Assembly: GCA_033030425.1 (NCBI GenBank)
Contig: JAUFSD010000022.1
Location: 682,001-746,000, forward strand
Source of the DNA: Verpa conica
Lineage: Eukaryota; Ascomycota; Pezizomycetes; Pezizales; Morchellaceae
Length of the DNA: 64,000 nucleotides
Direction of reading: 5' to 3'
This document shows positions 34,597 through 46,118 of this stretch, piece by piece. The notes beneath the pieces are model-generated. The model saw only the letters and a list, made by a program, of their open reading frames with translations. It was not told the origin of the DNA and searched no databases. Within the stretch, counting starts at the first letter, position 1. Every line of letters starts with the position of its first letter. Position numbers and translations under genes: made by a program.

Positions 34597-35656
34597 CTAG
34601 TTCAAATCTACTTCTCTAATACTCTGCGCTAACCACTCCGCCTCCTCCTTCATGATTTGTTCCGTCCTTGGTCTCCTCTCACTATCTATGTGCACTGTCG
34701 GGAACTTTGGTCTATCTCTAGGCTTGACAGGATCCGCCTCCACCAATGTAGAGGGCTGTTGGGCCTCGAGATAGTTCCGGAGAAGATCCCCGTCATCAGA
34801 CTCGAGCATAGTGTATATTTGATCCTCCTTTTCGAGGTCTTGGGATTGACGGGGTATGATGTGGGTATGTACGTGTGGAACTCTATTGAGGTCAACAATT
34901 AGATGTGCATATTGGGGTGGGGGCGTATGTACGATTGCCCAGCTGCAGCGCCGTCTTGCATGGCAATGTTTAGTGCATCCGCTTTGTAGATCTTCTCGAC
35001 TGCCTTCCCGATCTTTTGGACAGTAAGGAAGAGGTCGGTCACCTAATCCAGCCATACATTAATACAAGGGAATTTATTCTCGTGACTATGGACAACTGCA
35101 ATGTCTATAGCAAACAGGGGCTAAAGGTTATAAGTGGTCAGTATGGGCTACCATTCTGACGACTCCACTGGCTGGTGGCAAAAAATCTCCTGTTTGAAGG
35201 CCAATCATGCAGGTGGAGTTGCCAAAGTAGTAATAGTACCATATTAACGGAAGGTATCGAGTCTTATTGGTACTAATAATACTCTGCCCACAGCCCGGGT
35301 AAGGTAGAGGGACATACTTCTTCGGTAGAGAGATCTTTTAGTCGTGGAACGACTCTGTTCGGGCACACGAGGACGTGACCCGGAAGTAGTGGCTTCAGGT
35401 TTACAAGCGCGAATGAATGTGCGGTGCGGTAGAAGACCTATCATTGAGCTTAGGTCAATTCCTCGAAGGTGAAACTTGTGAATGAGCGAGTTACTTGAGA
35501 TGTGACTAGGAAAGCACCGAAATAGACAGGCTTTACAGCAGCCGCTACAGCTGCCATTATGGTATTAGGAGAATTGGGCCGGGATATGTTTATGGTGGTG
35601 AGCTTTGGGGTGGGGTATTGTAATGTGGAGGTACTAAATGCGGGGATGTATGCCAA
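34597..35656 (-). CDS. HIT-family hydrolase, FHIT/Aph1-type Ap4A/Ap3A hydrolase
   Basis: Four exons: 35656-35495, 35437-35318, 35042-34933 and 34882-34597, phases consistent; 225 aa, or 192 aa if translation starts at 35557. FHIT enzymes cleave diadenosine polyphosphates. The domain is intact: [67 protein letters not shown], and the catalytic histidine triad HVHTHII followed by PRQ. The C-terminus ends with [16 protein letters not shown], a plausible helical tail. Two possible starts differ by 33 residues; the longer form adds a basic, Ser/Thr-rich N-terminus ([20 protein letters not shown]) that could be a mitochondrial presequence. Intron 2 is long for this gene set (275 nt) and contains stops in all useful frames. 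Confidence 0.9.
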
Positions 35657-36598
35657 GAAGCGATAGGCGTATCGAGTAATCTGTAGAAACTCACTCGGTA
35701 TTTTTTTTGGTATTCCCCCCCAAAGCCTGCTCAGTAGTGATTTATCTAGGCTATCAAAGTGCCACTTATATGTGATTTATCTAGGCTCTAATATAGGCTT
35801 GTTCCCATCCCCACCTATTGCAAGTACGGCGGGCAAGCTGCCATAGGGCTGGGCACGAGACTAGCTCTAATGTAGTCTCGTGCCCAGTTCGCTTTGCTGA
35901 GTAGCACCGTGGAAAGAGAAGGTACTCAAATTGTGGTGTTTTATACCGCACCCGTATTTTTAAGTGTTACCGAGGTAGCAACCGAGCGTTACTAGATACA
36001 ACAGCAACTAATGATTCCTAAGTTCTAGAAGTCTCCTACTCCTGGAGGGGCAATTTCCAAAGATAATCCCTAGTTACCAAGTTTCTACAACCACATTATA
36101 GAACAAAGTTGAGTTATTATCCTATGAGACCTGATTGTACCACGGTGACAAACATTTTTTAACAAGTATATGACCTAAGCCAGCTACCTTCTCTTCACAA
36201 ATCCCCCCTACTACATTCTTTGATAGCTTGTCTTGGGGGCTAGGTGCCTTAGTTCTACTAGTGATTTGTTTTCCTGTAAAACATACGAGTTGATTCACTG
36301 ATTATATGGTCGATACTTGTGGTGCCTCTGCCTCTGCCTCTGAATTAGACTCAACCGTTTCCCCATCAATTTGCCTCATTTTCTGCGCTACAATATCGCG
36401 GAGCGACATTGCTCCGTTCTAAGGCGGCGGACTTACAGAAATGGTGATGGAACTACTCTGGGAGCGATAAGTTGGCCTCCGCCAAGGATAACCTTAGCCC
36501 CTCTATTCTCGCCCACCCCTTCTTCATTTATTATTCCTAAATGTTGCTCCTCGGTTACCTGCTGCAACCTTCTTGTAAGGGTATCTGCATCCACTGCA
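35657..36598. other. Spacer with a perfect 15-bp hairpin
   Basis: No gene. It contains the hairpin at 35849-35887 and a short direct repeat GTGATTTATCTAGGCT at about 35738 and 35773. Its right end overlaps a possible frameshifted C-terminal extension of the RAD4 copy (MDDAVDADTL... reading down from about 36606). Confidence 0.5.
35849..35887. repeat. Perfect hairpin
   Basis: The 15-nt arms CTGGGCACGAGACTA and TAGTCTCGTGCCCAG are exactly complementary around the 9-nt loop GCTCTAATG. There is no following T-run and no adjacent gene end, so a terminator role is not indicated. It could be the end of a foldback element. Confidence 0.85.
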
Positions 36599-39101
36599 TC
36601 ATCCATATTCATCCCTTAAATGTTTCACAATTCTTAGCCCCACAAAAAATCTCCGCCACAATGCCAACGCCGCCTTCTCTCGTTTCACATCCGCTTTTTT
36701 CTTGACTTCTTCTTGCTCCGCTCTCCATGCATCATGAAAGAGATCCTCATTCTCTACAGCAACGAAAATTTCTTCTACATACGGCACTCGGCACTGCTCT
36801 TTGATCTGTAAAAAAAAGGTCCAATTAGTTGTAACGCAATAGGCTTATTTTGGAGGACTGAGTGTTATACTTTTGAACTCGAACCTTGTCACAGCCTCCG
36901 CATAACTAATATCTAGTTTCCTCGCCAACTTCCAGGTGCCCTTCAAAGGTAGATGTATCGCCCCAAGTGGTATCATTGACGGGACGTAGATTTCAAGGTT
37001 TCCAAATGAGTTTCGAGGGATCTTACCATCTACAACCAGGAGCGGACGGTAAAGTCTACAATAAGGGTTAGGAAATATATCAACTAGCAACACGGCAAGG
37101 AAAGAAGAAAAAAACCAACTCTGTCTGTTCCTCGCTATACAGCCCCTCCAGGACTGTTTCACCACCCTTTGTGCACTCTCAATCTCTCGTTTCTTATTTA
37201 GCGTGGAAGCACGAGGTTTGACCCATTTCAGCACCTATTGACTTTCTTTGACAACCTTGCCTTCCCGCCACCAATTCTCAACTGTCTCGCAAATCACAAC
37301 GCCATCTTTTAAGTACACTTTTTTTTCTTTGGTATTTTCGCCTTACCAGTCATAAATATCTTGATATGACACCTTCCTGGTCTCACTGCTTCATCTCGTT
37401 TGAGGTGTCGCTCTAATATGTAACTATAGAAATAAATTAGCTTACCATGCATTATCAGAAATTAAATTTCTTGCTCAAGATTATTCTTATAATAACTAAT
37501 ACTTTCTTTCTGCTCTATCTTTACTTTTTTCTTTTCTTTGAATCTTTTAAGCTCTTCATCTCCCTTTCCCTCATTCTCTGTCCTCAAACCCTCTGGTGTT
37601 CGATAACTTCTCATAGCCTCATCGAACCAGTCCCGCTTATGGGTATCCACAGCTCTTCCCTCGTAGTTATATATAGAGACACTTGTAATAGGTATTCTAT
37701 ACCCCTTCGTCTTTCCCGGGAATATATTCTTGGTAAGATACCTCACAGTAACGTCTTCAGAATAGGCCACTATATAGGCGATAGTCTGTTTTGAATTTGC
37801 AGCCTTTCTGACTTTTGGTTCAAACTTCCCGAGTAGGTCTAACGTAGAACCAACAAAAGTCAAGACAAGGGACTCTACTGTTATCCACCTTCCGCTACTA
37901 TGTGAGTAGACCTCTGTCTAGAATATTCGATATAAAAGGTCTTTATCGAATCTTGGTTGCTTAGGCTCTATTAGGGAAAAGGTTGCTGTTAATATAGGAT
38001 TTCAAATGGAAATATAGAGAACATACTGTAGGAAGAACTTGATTTGTCATGAAGAAAAAATCCAGTTGCATCACTATCATAATCCTCATTATTTTCGCTC
38101 TCTTCCTCACTTAAAAAAACTTCCTTGACTTTCAGCTTACGTTTATCCTTGCTCCCAGCATTCTTTCTTAGTACTTTGGTCTTTTCTTTCTTAATAGACC
38201 TAATCCCTGTATAGTTTTCGTGTTTAGTAAAACCGAATACTAATGGTTGTAGAGAAAAAATCATCCTCGACTCGAGTCCTATTGCCCTCAATAATCCTGT
38301 GAAAAGCATAGCGCCAATGTCTCGACTACCCTTACACTCTTTTGCTAGCCTTCTAAAATCTTCTAAATCCTCTACTCTCTCGCCTTGATTCCTAATGAAT
38401 GTAAACTGATCTTCGCCGTCTGGTCCTTTATTGCCATTGATGAACTTAAATTTCTCGCCCTCTTCTTCCCGCTCATCTCGAAGTTGCTGTAATGTTTTGT
38501 ATCCATTCCTTCTCATTCCAGGCTTGTCAACTATAAACTTCTTTTTCCACCAGTGAACCAAAATTCCCAAAAGCTTCAATATAGGATCTGTTATACCCGT
38601 TGGTTTAAACCTTTTCCTTTTTGAGCCTGGAATCTTTCGATGCTCTTCATGATCCTTGGAGTAAGGTGTGACATGAGTATAGCGTGAAGCTCTAGGTCAC
38701 AAAGCCAACCGTTACGGATAGCCCCATGAAATAGCAGGAATTACACATGAAGACAATGAGTCACCACTCGTATCTGACGTTCTTGTGCAGAGGCTCCTTT
38801 CTTTCTAACACTAACCCAGACAGTACCATTAACCCAAGATTTCAAGAGGTAGAGATGCAGAGGTCTTACATAGAAAACTCATTTTTACTATCAAGCGTAA
38901 GATGTAGATCACCACCTACCCTCGAAGAAGAAGAAGAAGGTAGAGCACTAGTTGGTGGGGGAGCTGAATAGTGGCTTGAAGCACATCTTCCCATTCCACG
39001 TCATCGTCCCCTTCGTCATCGTCACAATCGTCCTCTTTGTTCTCCTCTGTAAGACTTGAGTCCGAATTTCCTGTACCTCCACTCGTCAAAGATGGAAACA
39101 T
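36599..39101 (-). pseudogene. Decayed RAD4/XPC-family nucleotide excision repair gene
   Basis: Rad4/XPC recognises helix-distorting DNA damage. Homology runs in order from an acidic N-terminal block (DVEWEDV, 39101) through RKKGASAQERQIRVVTHCLH, FLLFHGAIRNGW and LLGILVHWWKKKFIVDKPGMRR. The transglutaminase-like region follows (GRWITVESLV, KQTIAYIVAYSEDVTVRYL, RDWFDEAMRSYRTPEG), then the beta-hairpin domains (YILERHLKRDEAVRPGRC, KIPRNSFGNLEIYVPSMIPL, YAEAVTRFEF) and the C-terminal ALWRRFFVGLRI. Lesions: in-frame stops at 38741-38743, 37918-37920 (where the family has Trp) and 37235-37237; frame breaks at about 38605-38625, in the A/T run at 37319-37326, and at about 37160-37172. True introns are still visible between blocks. 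The N-terminal ~200 residues usual in the family are not found. A functional paralogue presumably lies elsewhere in the genome. Confidence 0.8.
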
Positions 39102-39898
39102 ATTGATTTTCCTGTTCCTGGCAGATGAAGGTGTCGCGTTCGCGTGAGATGTTTTTGGAGAATAGGGTATAACTTTGCTACTTCTATCTTAGGCGATTAA
39201 CGGAGTTTTAATGGGGGTCATTTTGACGCGTATCGGAGGTATTTTTAAATGGTATATCGATCTGAATTTTTGCCGGGTGTTAATTCCTGGTGGTCCTAAA
39301 AAGCGTATGACATGAAAGTGGGTGGCTATTGTCACGTGAATCCATTGCGTCAATATTGGTAGAATTATCCTACTAGTGCGAAAATAAAGTCTGTTCGGTT
39401 CGGTACATGGCGATGCAACCACCAACCTCACAACTAAACCTCACAGCAACTAATTTTAGGATGAAATTAGAGCTACAAAGCTTCAGAAGACTATATTAGA
39501 ATTTATGTATATGAATAGGGATAAGGGGAATTTTTTGCTATTGACATTTTCATTGGGGTAGACTTTGTTGCTTGTACCAAACCGAACAGACTTTATTTTT
39601 GCACTAGTATTTGCAACGCATCATTCAAATGCTGTTACTCTATAGGAAACTATAGGGGCTATCTAAACAAAAGCAGTACAGCTAGGGGCCATTCGTCAAG
39701 TTTTTGTTTCGGAGTTTTAAAGATATGTCTAGTAGTAGTACTCAAGTTACGTTACGCCAAGACACGGAGAACATCCGGCGGGGTTAGCGAATCGTCTAGA
39801 ACATCCATCTAATATATATAGACGTAGCTTGTTATCCTAGGAGCAACGTCAGGTACCAAGCAACACACAATAGAACATACATCCGTATATTTACCGAT
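39102..39898. other. Spacer between RAD4 relic and nudC
   Basis: It contains the 235-bp MITE and, at its right end, the nudC promoter. Residual coding similarity (YSPKTSHANATPSSARNRKI) just above 39101 on the minus strand may be more of the RAD4 N-terminus. Confidence 0.5.
39371..39609. mobile_element. 235-bp MITE, TA target duplication
   Basis: The terminal inverted repeats begin CTAGTGCGAAAATAAAGTCT on the left and CTAGTGCAAAAATAAAGTCT read inward on the right, and continue through CTGTTCGGTTYGGTACA (about 34 bp, two or three mismatches). TA flanks both ends. No coding capacity. It lies between the RAD4 relic and nudC, 290 bp before the nudC start. Confidence 0.85.
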
Positions 39899-40622
39899 AT
39901 GTCTTCATCCAACGTTCCCACCGATGCCGAGAACAAGGCTGCTGCTGAGAAGCAAGCCACAGAACAAGCTGCCCTTCCATACAAATGGACCCAGACCATT
40001 GCAGATGTCGATATCTCCGTCCCTGTCCCCCAAGGAACCCGAGCCCGCGACCTTAATGTAGAGATTAAACCTCTATATCTCAAGGTCGGTCTAAAAGGAA
40101 AGGAATCTATTCTTGAGGTACGCTAATATGCTATCTGTTACCAAGCATTCCCCTGCTATCAGCGCTTCATCTCTCCATCCCCAAGATGACCAATAATAAC
40201 GTATGTATAGGGTGCTCTGCCCAAACGTGTCACACCCGATGAGTGTACTTGGTCATTGGAGGATCAAAAAGCCGTTTCGATCCAGCTTGAAAAGGTGAAT
40301 AAAATGGAATGGTGGGAGCATGTGCTCACTCACCACCCCAAGATCGATACCACAAAAATTACACCAGAAAACTCCAACTTGAGCGATTTAGATGGTGAAA
40401 CGAGATCAATGGTGGAGAAAATGATGTACGACCAAAGACAAAAGGAGATGGGGAAGCCGACGAGCGACGAGCAGAAGAAAGCTGATATGTTGAAGAAGTT
40501 CCAGCAGCAGCATCCGGGTAGGTTGCCTGCATTGTCCCTTCTTTGTAAAGAAGACAACTCCTGGGTTGCTAACCGCCTAGGAGAAAGTAGAGATGGATTT
40601 TTCGAATGTGAAGATGGATTAA
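39899..40622 (+). CDS. nudC: Nuclear movement protein NudC (CS domain)
   Basis: Three exons: 39899-40117, 40211-40517 and 40591-40622; 185 aa. NudC is an Hsp90-associated p23-like cochaperone needed for dynein/LIS1-dependent nuclear migration in hyphae. The CS domain starts at [20 protein letters not shown] and continues with [40 protein letters not shown] and MEWWEHVL. The C-terminal block has [29 protein letters not shown] and the tiny last exon encoding [10 protein letters not shown], matching the family's usual HPEMDFS end. Length is normal for fungal NudC. Splicing is needed to reach the last exon; the unspliced frame runs on without homology. Confidence 0.96.
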
Positions 40623-41526
40623 GGACTCGAAGGTTTAAGAAAGAGTTTAAACTTTTAATGAATCGATGCCAGTCTATTACCGTAGTAAATAAATCCAGGA
40701 TATACTTCCTATAAATTGATCAACCTAGGCAGTCAACCAGGCTACAGGGACTTATTTTCGTTTAGTTATCATCTCCAGTAATATTTTCTAAGCCCATAAA
40801 TCGGCTTCCCGTCACTACGCTACATGTATCATATTAATAAGAGAATTCCTTACTAAAGACCTCTTGGCATTAATCATAAATTGTACAAACTGTCGATTGC
40901 AGCAGCCAAAATATACAGGGTACGTACTACTGGTAAACTGAGATTTTTAAAATGAACTACATATAGGTGCTTACACGTTACACAAATTTTGGTGGAGTAT
41001 GTACTTAGTTTATACCTTAACAAACCTACATGTACTTGACTACATGTAATGATTATGAAAGTATTTGAGGTGAGGCCTTAGTAATATATCTCTACCAGCC
41101 GTCTAAATGCATCAATGAAAATTTTAGGCTCAATCCCAAGGGCTCATATATATAGTCTGTATGAGCACCTAGAGACTGAGTTTCCCTAAACTATGTACAT
41201 AGTACATCTAGATCTCCATGTATTTATGATTGATTCATTCATATAAATGTATATATCTAGATCTTCAAGTTATAGTCAATGATCAGCACAACCCCCTCTC
41301 GGCCCAAAAGAAAAGAAAAAAAAACTCCACTTTAGCACTTATTATGTATGGGCAAGTTCCCACTTTATTTAAGCGCAATATAAGTCCTCATGCCAAGCCA
41401 ACTTACGCCAAGAAAAACGCATCGATTTGAACGTCACACGTTGTCACCTACCACTGCTATAGTTACAATCCCCCCTCCCACTTTGATATTCATACCCAAT
41501 ATATTAGTATAAAGAAGGCATATACA
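40623..41526. other. Spacer between nudC and MUS81
   Basis: AT-rich, with several copies of the palindrome TACATGTA (40801-41060). No gene. Confidence 0.6.
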
Positions 41527-43789
41527 ATGAGCAGAGATGACTGCGCAAACCCTGAGCTGCTAAGCTTCTTGAAAGAATGGTACGACTACGCCAAAGAGCA
41601 TAACTCTAAAGGAGCTTCTACGTATGTTCTCGATAACTTGCTACTTTAGCTAGCCCTATCTAAATACTCTTCTGACCATTATCAATTAATCCAGGTACAA
41701 ACGTGCGTACGAATCTATGAAAGTCTGCCCTGTTACTTTCGACCATCCTAGCCAAGCTATCCAGCTCAACGGCCTTGGCCCGAAGCTGTGTGAGAGACTC
41801 ACAAACCGCTTGGAACAACATTGTTTACAGAATAATAGGCCGATGCCCCAAGTCCCTATAAGAAACGGTATAATAAGCTATCTCTTGGTTTAGTGGCTAT
41901 AAAGCTTTCTTTCCTGCTAACATGAACACAGCACGTAAACGGAGTACTACGAATGCTAATGCCGATACCTATGATACCCTGGCACCACCCCCTCCTCCAA
42001 ACCCAAAGAGACCACGCAGAACAAAAGAATATGTCCCGACTTATCGCTCTGGGGCCTATGGCCTACTCATTGCTCTTTATGAGGCTGGCGAGGAAACGTT
42101 AACAAAGGAACAGCTTATAGAAAGGGCTCAACCCCATACTGATGCCTCTTTTACTGCACCTAGCGATACAACAAAATATTATACTGCCTGGGGCTCCATG
42201 AAGACTCTTATCGAAAAAAATCTTGTTTATGGTCGGGGACAGCCAAAAAGATTCTGGCTAACAGAAGTGGGTGACTCGGTAGCTAAAGCAACCGTAGAGG
42301 CCAGAGACTCGTACCCTATAAGCAGGACCTCCGAAGGTGATAATGCGAGGAACGGAAGTGCCATATTAGTAGAACCTAGTTCTCGAGTGCTAGCCCAGGG
42401 AGCATCTACAAAAGTAGCTGTCACGAGCAAAAGGCTCCAGGAGAGCCAGCCTCCCCGAAGATTGGGTGGCGGTGCTTTACGTGTAACAGACGATGAAGAC
42501 GATTATCGACGGATTACTACTAGGGCCAATGCAAGCAGACAACAATCTAGAGAATCATCTGGGTCAGCAACTGACATTACCGGACAAAGAAATAGACTCC
42601 AGGTGCTTTATTCTGGGAAGCCAGCAGAATACGGAAAGAAACCATGGATAGCTCCACAAGGCGAGCTACCTTCCCCGTTCGTAGATGTGGAAGATTTTAC
42701 AAACTCTCCGCCACCGCTATCACGACCTTTAGTTCTCGCTACTCGTGAAGTTTCTATACTCGGTTCAAAATCCCACCAACTCGGTCCGCCAACACGCTTT
42801 CAGCCTCGGCAGCCCTATCCAACAATCTTCCCATCATTCATTCCTGATGTACTGAAAGCAGGAACCTTCACGATTCATCTTCTTCTCGACAACCGCGAAG
42901 TTCGTGCAAAGAACGATCGTGACTACATATCGAACAACCTCGCCAATTCAGGTGTCACCCCTATCGTTCGCGCCCTCCAAGTCGGCGATGCCATGTGGAT
43001 TGCGCGCGAAAACGGTGGCCGCGAGCGAGAAGTGGTATTGGATTACATTGTCGAGAGGAAGAGACTCGATGATCTAGTATCATCTATTAAAGATGGACGT
43101 TTCCACGATCAGAAGTTCCGATTAAAGAAGAGTGGCGTGAAAAATATTGTCTACATTATTGAGGACTTCTCTATAGGCAACATAGATGGTCCCATGCAAG
43201 AATCGATTGAAACAGCCATTGGTTCAACACAGGTAGTGAATGGGTTCTTTGTCAAGAAGACGAATAAATTAGACGATACGATACGATACTTAGTAAGAAT
43301 GACCAAGATGCTAGAAGGCATTTATAAGGTGATGTTCTGCCTCCTCTTGGATCATCAGCAGAACTGACTAGCAAGCAGATCCAAGACCTCAACCTCATTC
43401 CTGAGAATCTTGTGGACTCTAGGACATACCAGGCGCTTCTCAAACACCTATTAATCACCTTCCCCAACAAAAGCTTCTACACTACATACCCCATACTTTC
43501 TTCTTTAGTCACAAAATCTGGCGCATTGACATTGCGAGATGTATACCTGAAGATGTTGATGTGCGTGCGTGGTATCAGTGTTGAAAAGGCACTAGAAATC
43601 CAGAGATCATACCCAACCCCAAGAGAGTTAGTCGATGGCTATGAGAGGTGTGACGGAGACGACGAGAAAAAAATTTTAATTATGAATGTATGTAGTGGGG
43701 CCGTAGGGAGAAAGAAGATCAGTGCAGTGTTATCATCAAAGATTTCAGAGGTTTGGGCAGGTGTTACCTTTGACGATGACGGAAAATAA
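41527..43789 (+). CDS. MUS81: Crossover junction endonuclease MUS81
   Basis: Four exons: 41527-41621, 41695-41867, 41932-43328 and about 43379-43789 (acceptor 43375 or 43378); about 691 aa. With its partner Eme1/Mms4 it cuts 3' flaps, replication forks and nicked Holliday junctions. The N-terminal helix-hairpin-helix region is GASTYKRAYESMKVCPV and LNGLGPKLCERL. The winged helix region YVPTYRSGAYGLLIALYEA follows. The XPF/ERCC4 nuclease core is complete: HLLLDNREVRAK, VGDAMWIAREN, IVERKRLDDLVSSIKDGRF and KNIVYIIED. The ERKxxxDD catalytic motif is intact. The C-terminal (HhH)2 region includes TLRDVYLKMLMCVRGISVEK. The last intron is short (47-50 nt) but has a CTGAC branch site, and the frame change there requires it. 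The gene looks functional. Confidence 0.95.
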
Positions 43790-44784
43790 ACAATGGAGTA
43801 AGTGTCAAAATTAGTTTTAGTCTTCATCTACCTAGCTAACTACTCCCTCGTACACGTCCATAAAGCTATATATATACTAATGATACTAAGATTATGACCT
43901 TAGTGTTTTAGATCTTTATAGCTAGTGTTATAGTAGTTGTAATATTGCCCCTCATTTTTATAGAGTTGTTTGATATTTTTCTTTTTCTAACTTCATAGTT
44001 TTGTATCTAAATATTACGTCTTAAATAAGAAAATTTATAACCTACGAAGAATAGAGGAGGGATTGTTGCTGTGTTTTAAAAAATTCAGATAACTTAGGAT
44101 GCTAGCTATGTATTGGATCTTTTTAAGAAACCCTATAATATAATTAATTTAACCCTAGATTTCTTTGAATGTCGTATAATCAATACCATAATAACTATAC
44201 CCTCCTTTTAATACAATACGTACCTACGTATCTCTATTACTTCAATAGTACTCATCCCTTCCTTTCTCCAAATTCTTGAGGCTCATCAAGAAAAGCAGTC
44301 TCGGTAATATTCCTATTCTGAATTCGTTCTTATTACACAATATATATTATTTTATGATAATGCAGCCCTAACTACATGTACCTAGACGTTTATCTGAGAT
44401 CGTACATGATGTACCCAGCGGAATTCATACCTGAAGTGTGGTCTTCAATCAAAAGTAATTTACGGTAAATATAAGTTATGTAAAGGTGAAATAACCAAAA
44501 TATACTTATATACCCTTACCAAATCATATATTTATGATCAATTAATTAATTAATTCTTATAAAACCACGAATAGTAGCACTATCTCACTTAAACACTGCA
44601 ATATCTGTAGTGGCCGGTACTAATAATTAGCCTTGCTCCAGGTGATGATTATGTTTGACCCATTTTAGGCAATATTTGCTAGATATTCCACAGCCCCCTC
44701 CCCCCTAAATCCTAGAGCTTCTTGTTGCGTTTGATCCCTTGATCCCGCTATTCGTGGATCAGTTTTACTTTTGAGTTAATGCAA

Positions 44785-45038
44785 TACTTAGGTGTTGGTT
44801 AAATGGTTGTGGTTGTTGCAACCGTGACACCAAAGCCCACCAAACCTCAAAGAGATAAACTCAGGCTAGATAAAATATCCTGAAGACATTTATTATAGCC
44901 CTACTATATTTTTATTTGTTACTCGAGCTATTAGTGTTGTCTCCACTGTTTTTGTTGTTGCTGCTTTAATGTTGCCCCATACAATTTTTAGTGAGGCCAG
45001 TTGTTGCAGCGGAATCACGAGAGTTTAAAGCCTAAGTA
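44785..45038. mobile_element. TA-target MITE, family B-like, diverged
   Basis: It begins TACTTAGGTGTTGGTTAAAT and ends GTTTAAAGCCTAAGTA, an imperfect inverted terminus; TGGTTGTTGCAACC near the left and TTGTTGCAGC near the right extend the similarity. It abuts the next element with only a TA between them. No ORF. Confidence 0.6.
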
Positions 45039-45287
45039 TACTTAGGCGTTCATTAATATTTCGAAATGAGGCTGCAACCGCGTATATAACCTTACCAGAA
45101 GTAACCTATACAGCGTGGATAGTTACAACAACCACATAAGCGGGGAAGCTGTATAGGAGTAGCAAATTGAATGGGATCGTTACAGTAGGTGCCATTCTGC
45201 TGTGTTGCTGGTCCGGAGTTACCGTTTTTTTTTGGTGAGGTTACGTGGTTGTAGCCTCATTCCGAGATATTAATGAACGCCTAAGTA
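45039..45287. mobile_element. 249-bp TA-target MITE, family B
   Basis: The left end TACTTAGGCGTTCATTAATA is mirrored by TATTAATGAACGCCTAAGTA on the right; the inverted similarity continues through ATGAGGCTGCAACC / GGTTGTAGCCTCAT for roughly 45 bp. The outer ends (ACTYAGGCGTT) are shared with family A at 22593, suggesting a common transposase. Confidence 0.88.
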
Positions 45288-46118
45288 CAATAATAAGAAT
45301 AGATCAAGACACCTGATGGCAGGTAGGGTAACCACACATAGTTTTCAGTAATTATATTAGTAGTACATGTAGTATTAGCCATAAAACTACCCATGTTTCT
45401 ACCCGAGGCTATACATAAAACGTCCCAGGTCATACTTAGACATGGTACCTCTTACTATTCAAACGCACTTGGTAATTTAAAAGTAGAGAGTAAATTATTT
45501 ACTAGTACTAGGAGTACCTTTGTATGGGACCTTTTTATGAAAATCCCACAGCGCTTTCCAACTACAAACAGGTTTGTTTAAGACACTTCGACCTAGAACA
45601 CAGATACCGTGTGAACAAGCCCTAAAATGCATCATGAATCTCTACAGAGGATGTAACACACAGCACTTCTGTGTTACAAATGGATACCTGTCCTCGAAGG
45701 CTTGTCCAACAATTGCGAAATAGAGCTAGCATCGCTTGCCCATGAGACATTAAAACCCCATTCTCATTCGCAAATTTCACCGATCTATACTCTAAAGCTG
45801 AGCGACAGAATGTGACTGTGGTTGGATAATCCACTTCCAAGAGCAATTCACTATCACAGACTACACGTTGCTAGTTTCTAAATATGTGACCTACGAGACA
45901 AAGGTTACGTGTGCACCAGCTCGGTATTGAGCTCGAACGAGATTGGCGTTGCTATGACAAGGATTAAACATGCCTAATTTCAAAACGCTCGAAAACCCTA
46001 AGTGACGTACGCCTTGTCAGCAACAACACAGTTTACATTGCCCAGTCACCTATTGTCGGAATCACTCACAAGGGGCATAAGATACCAACTATCCATCCGA
46101 CAAAGCCTAGAGATAATC

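Larger units (their letters stand above)
43790..46118. other. AT-rich spacer with two abutting MITEs
   Basis: About 2.3 kb without a supported gene between MUS81 and the mannosidase. It holds the elements at 44785-45287. The short ORFs at 45393 and 45622 have no homology that I recognise. Confidence 0.6.

Noticed and set aside
43329..43378. Apparent frameshift in MUS81 near the end of the nuclease domain
   Set aside because: A 47-50-nt GT-AG intron with a CTGAC branch site restores the frame, so the gene is not broken.
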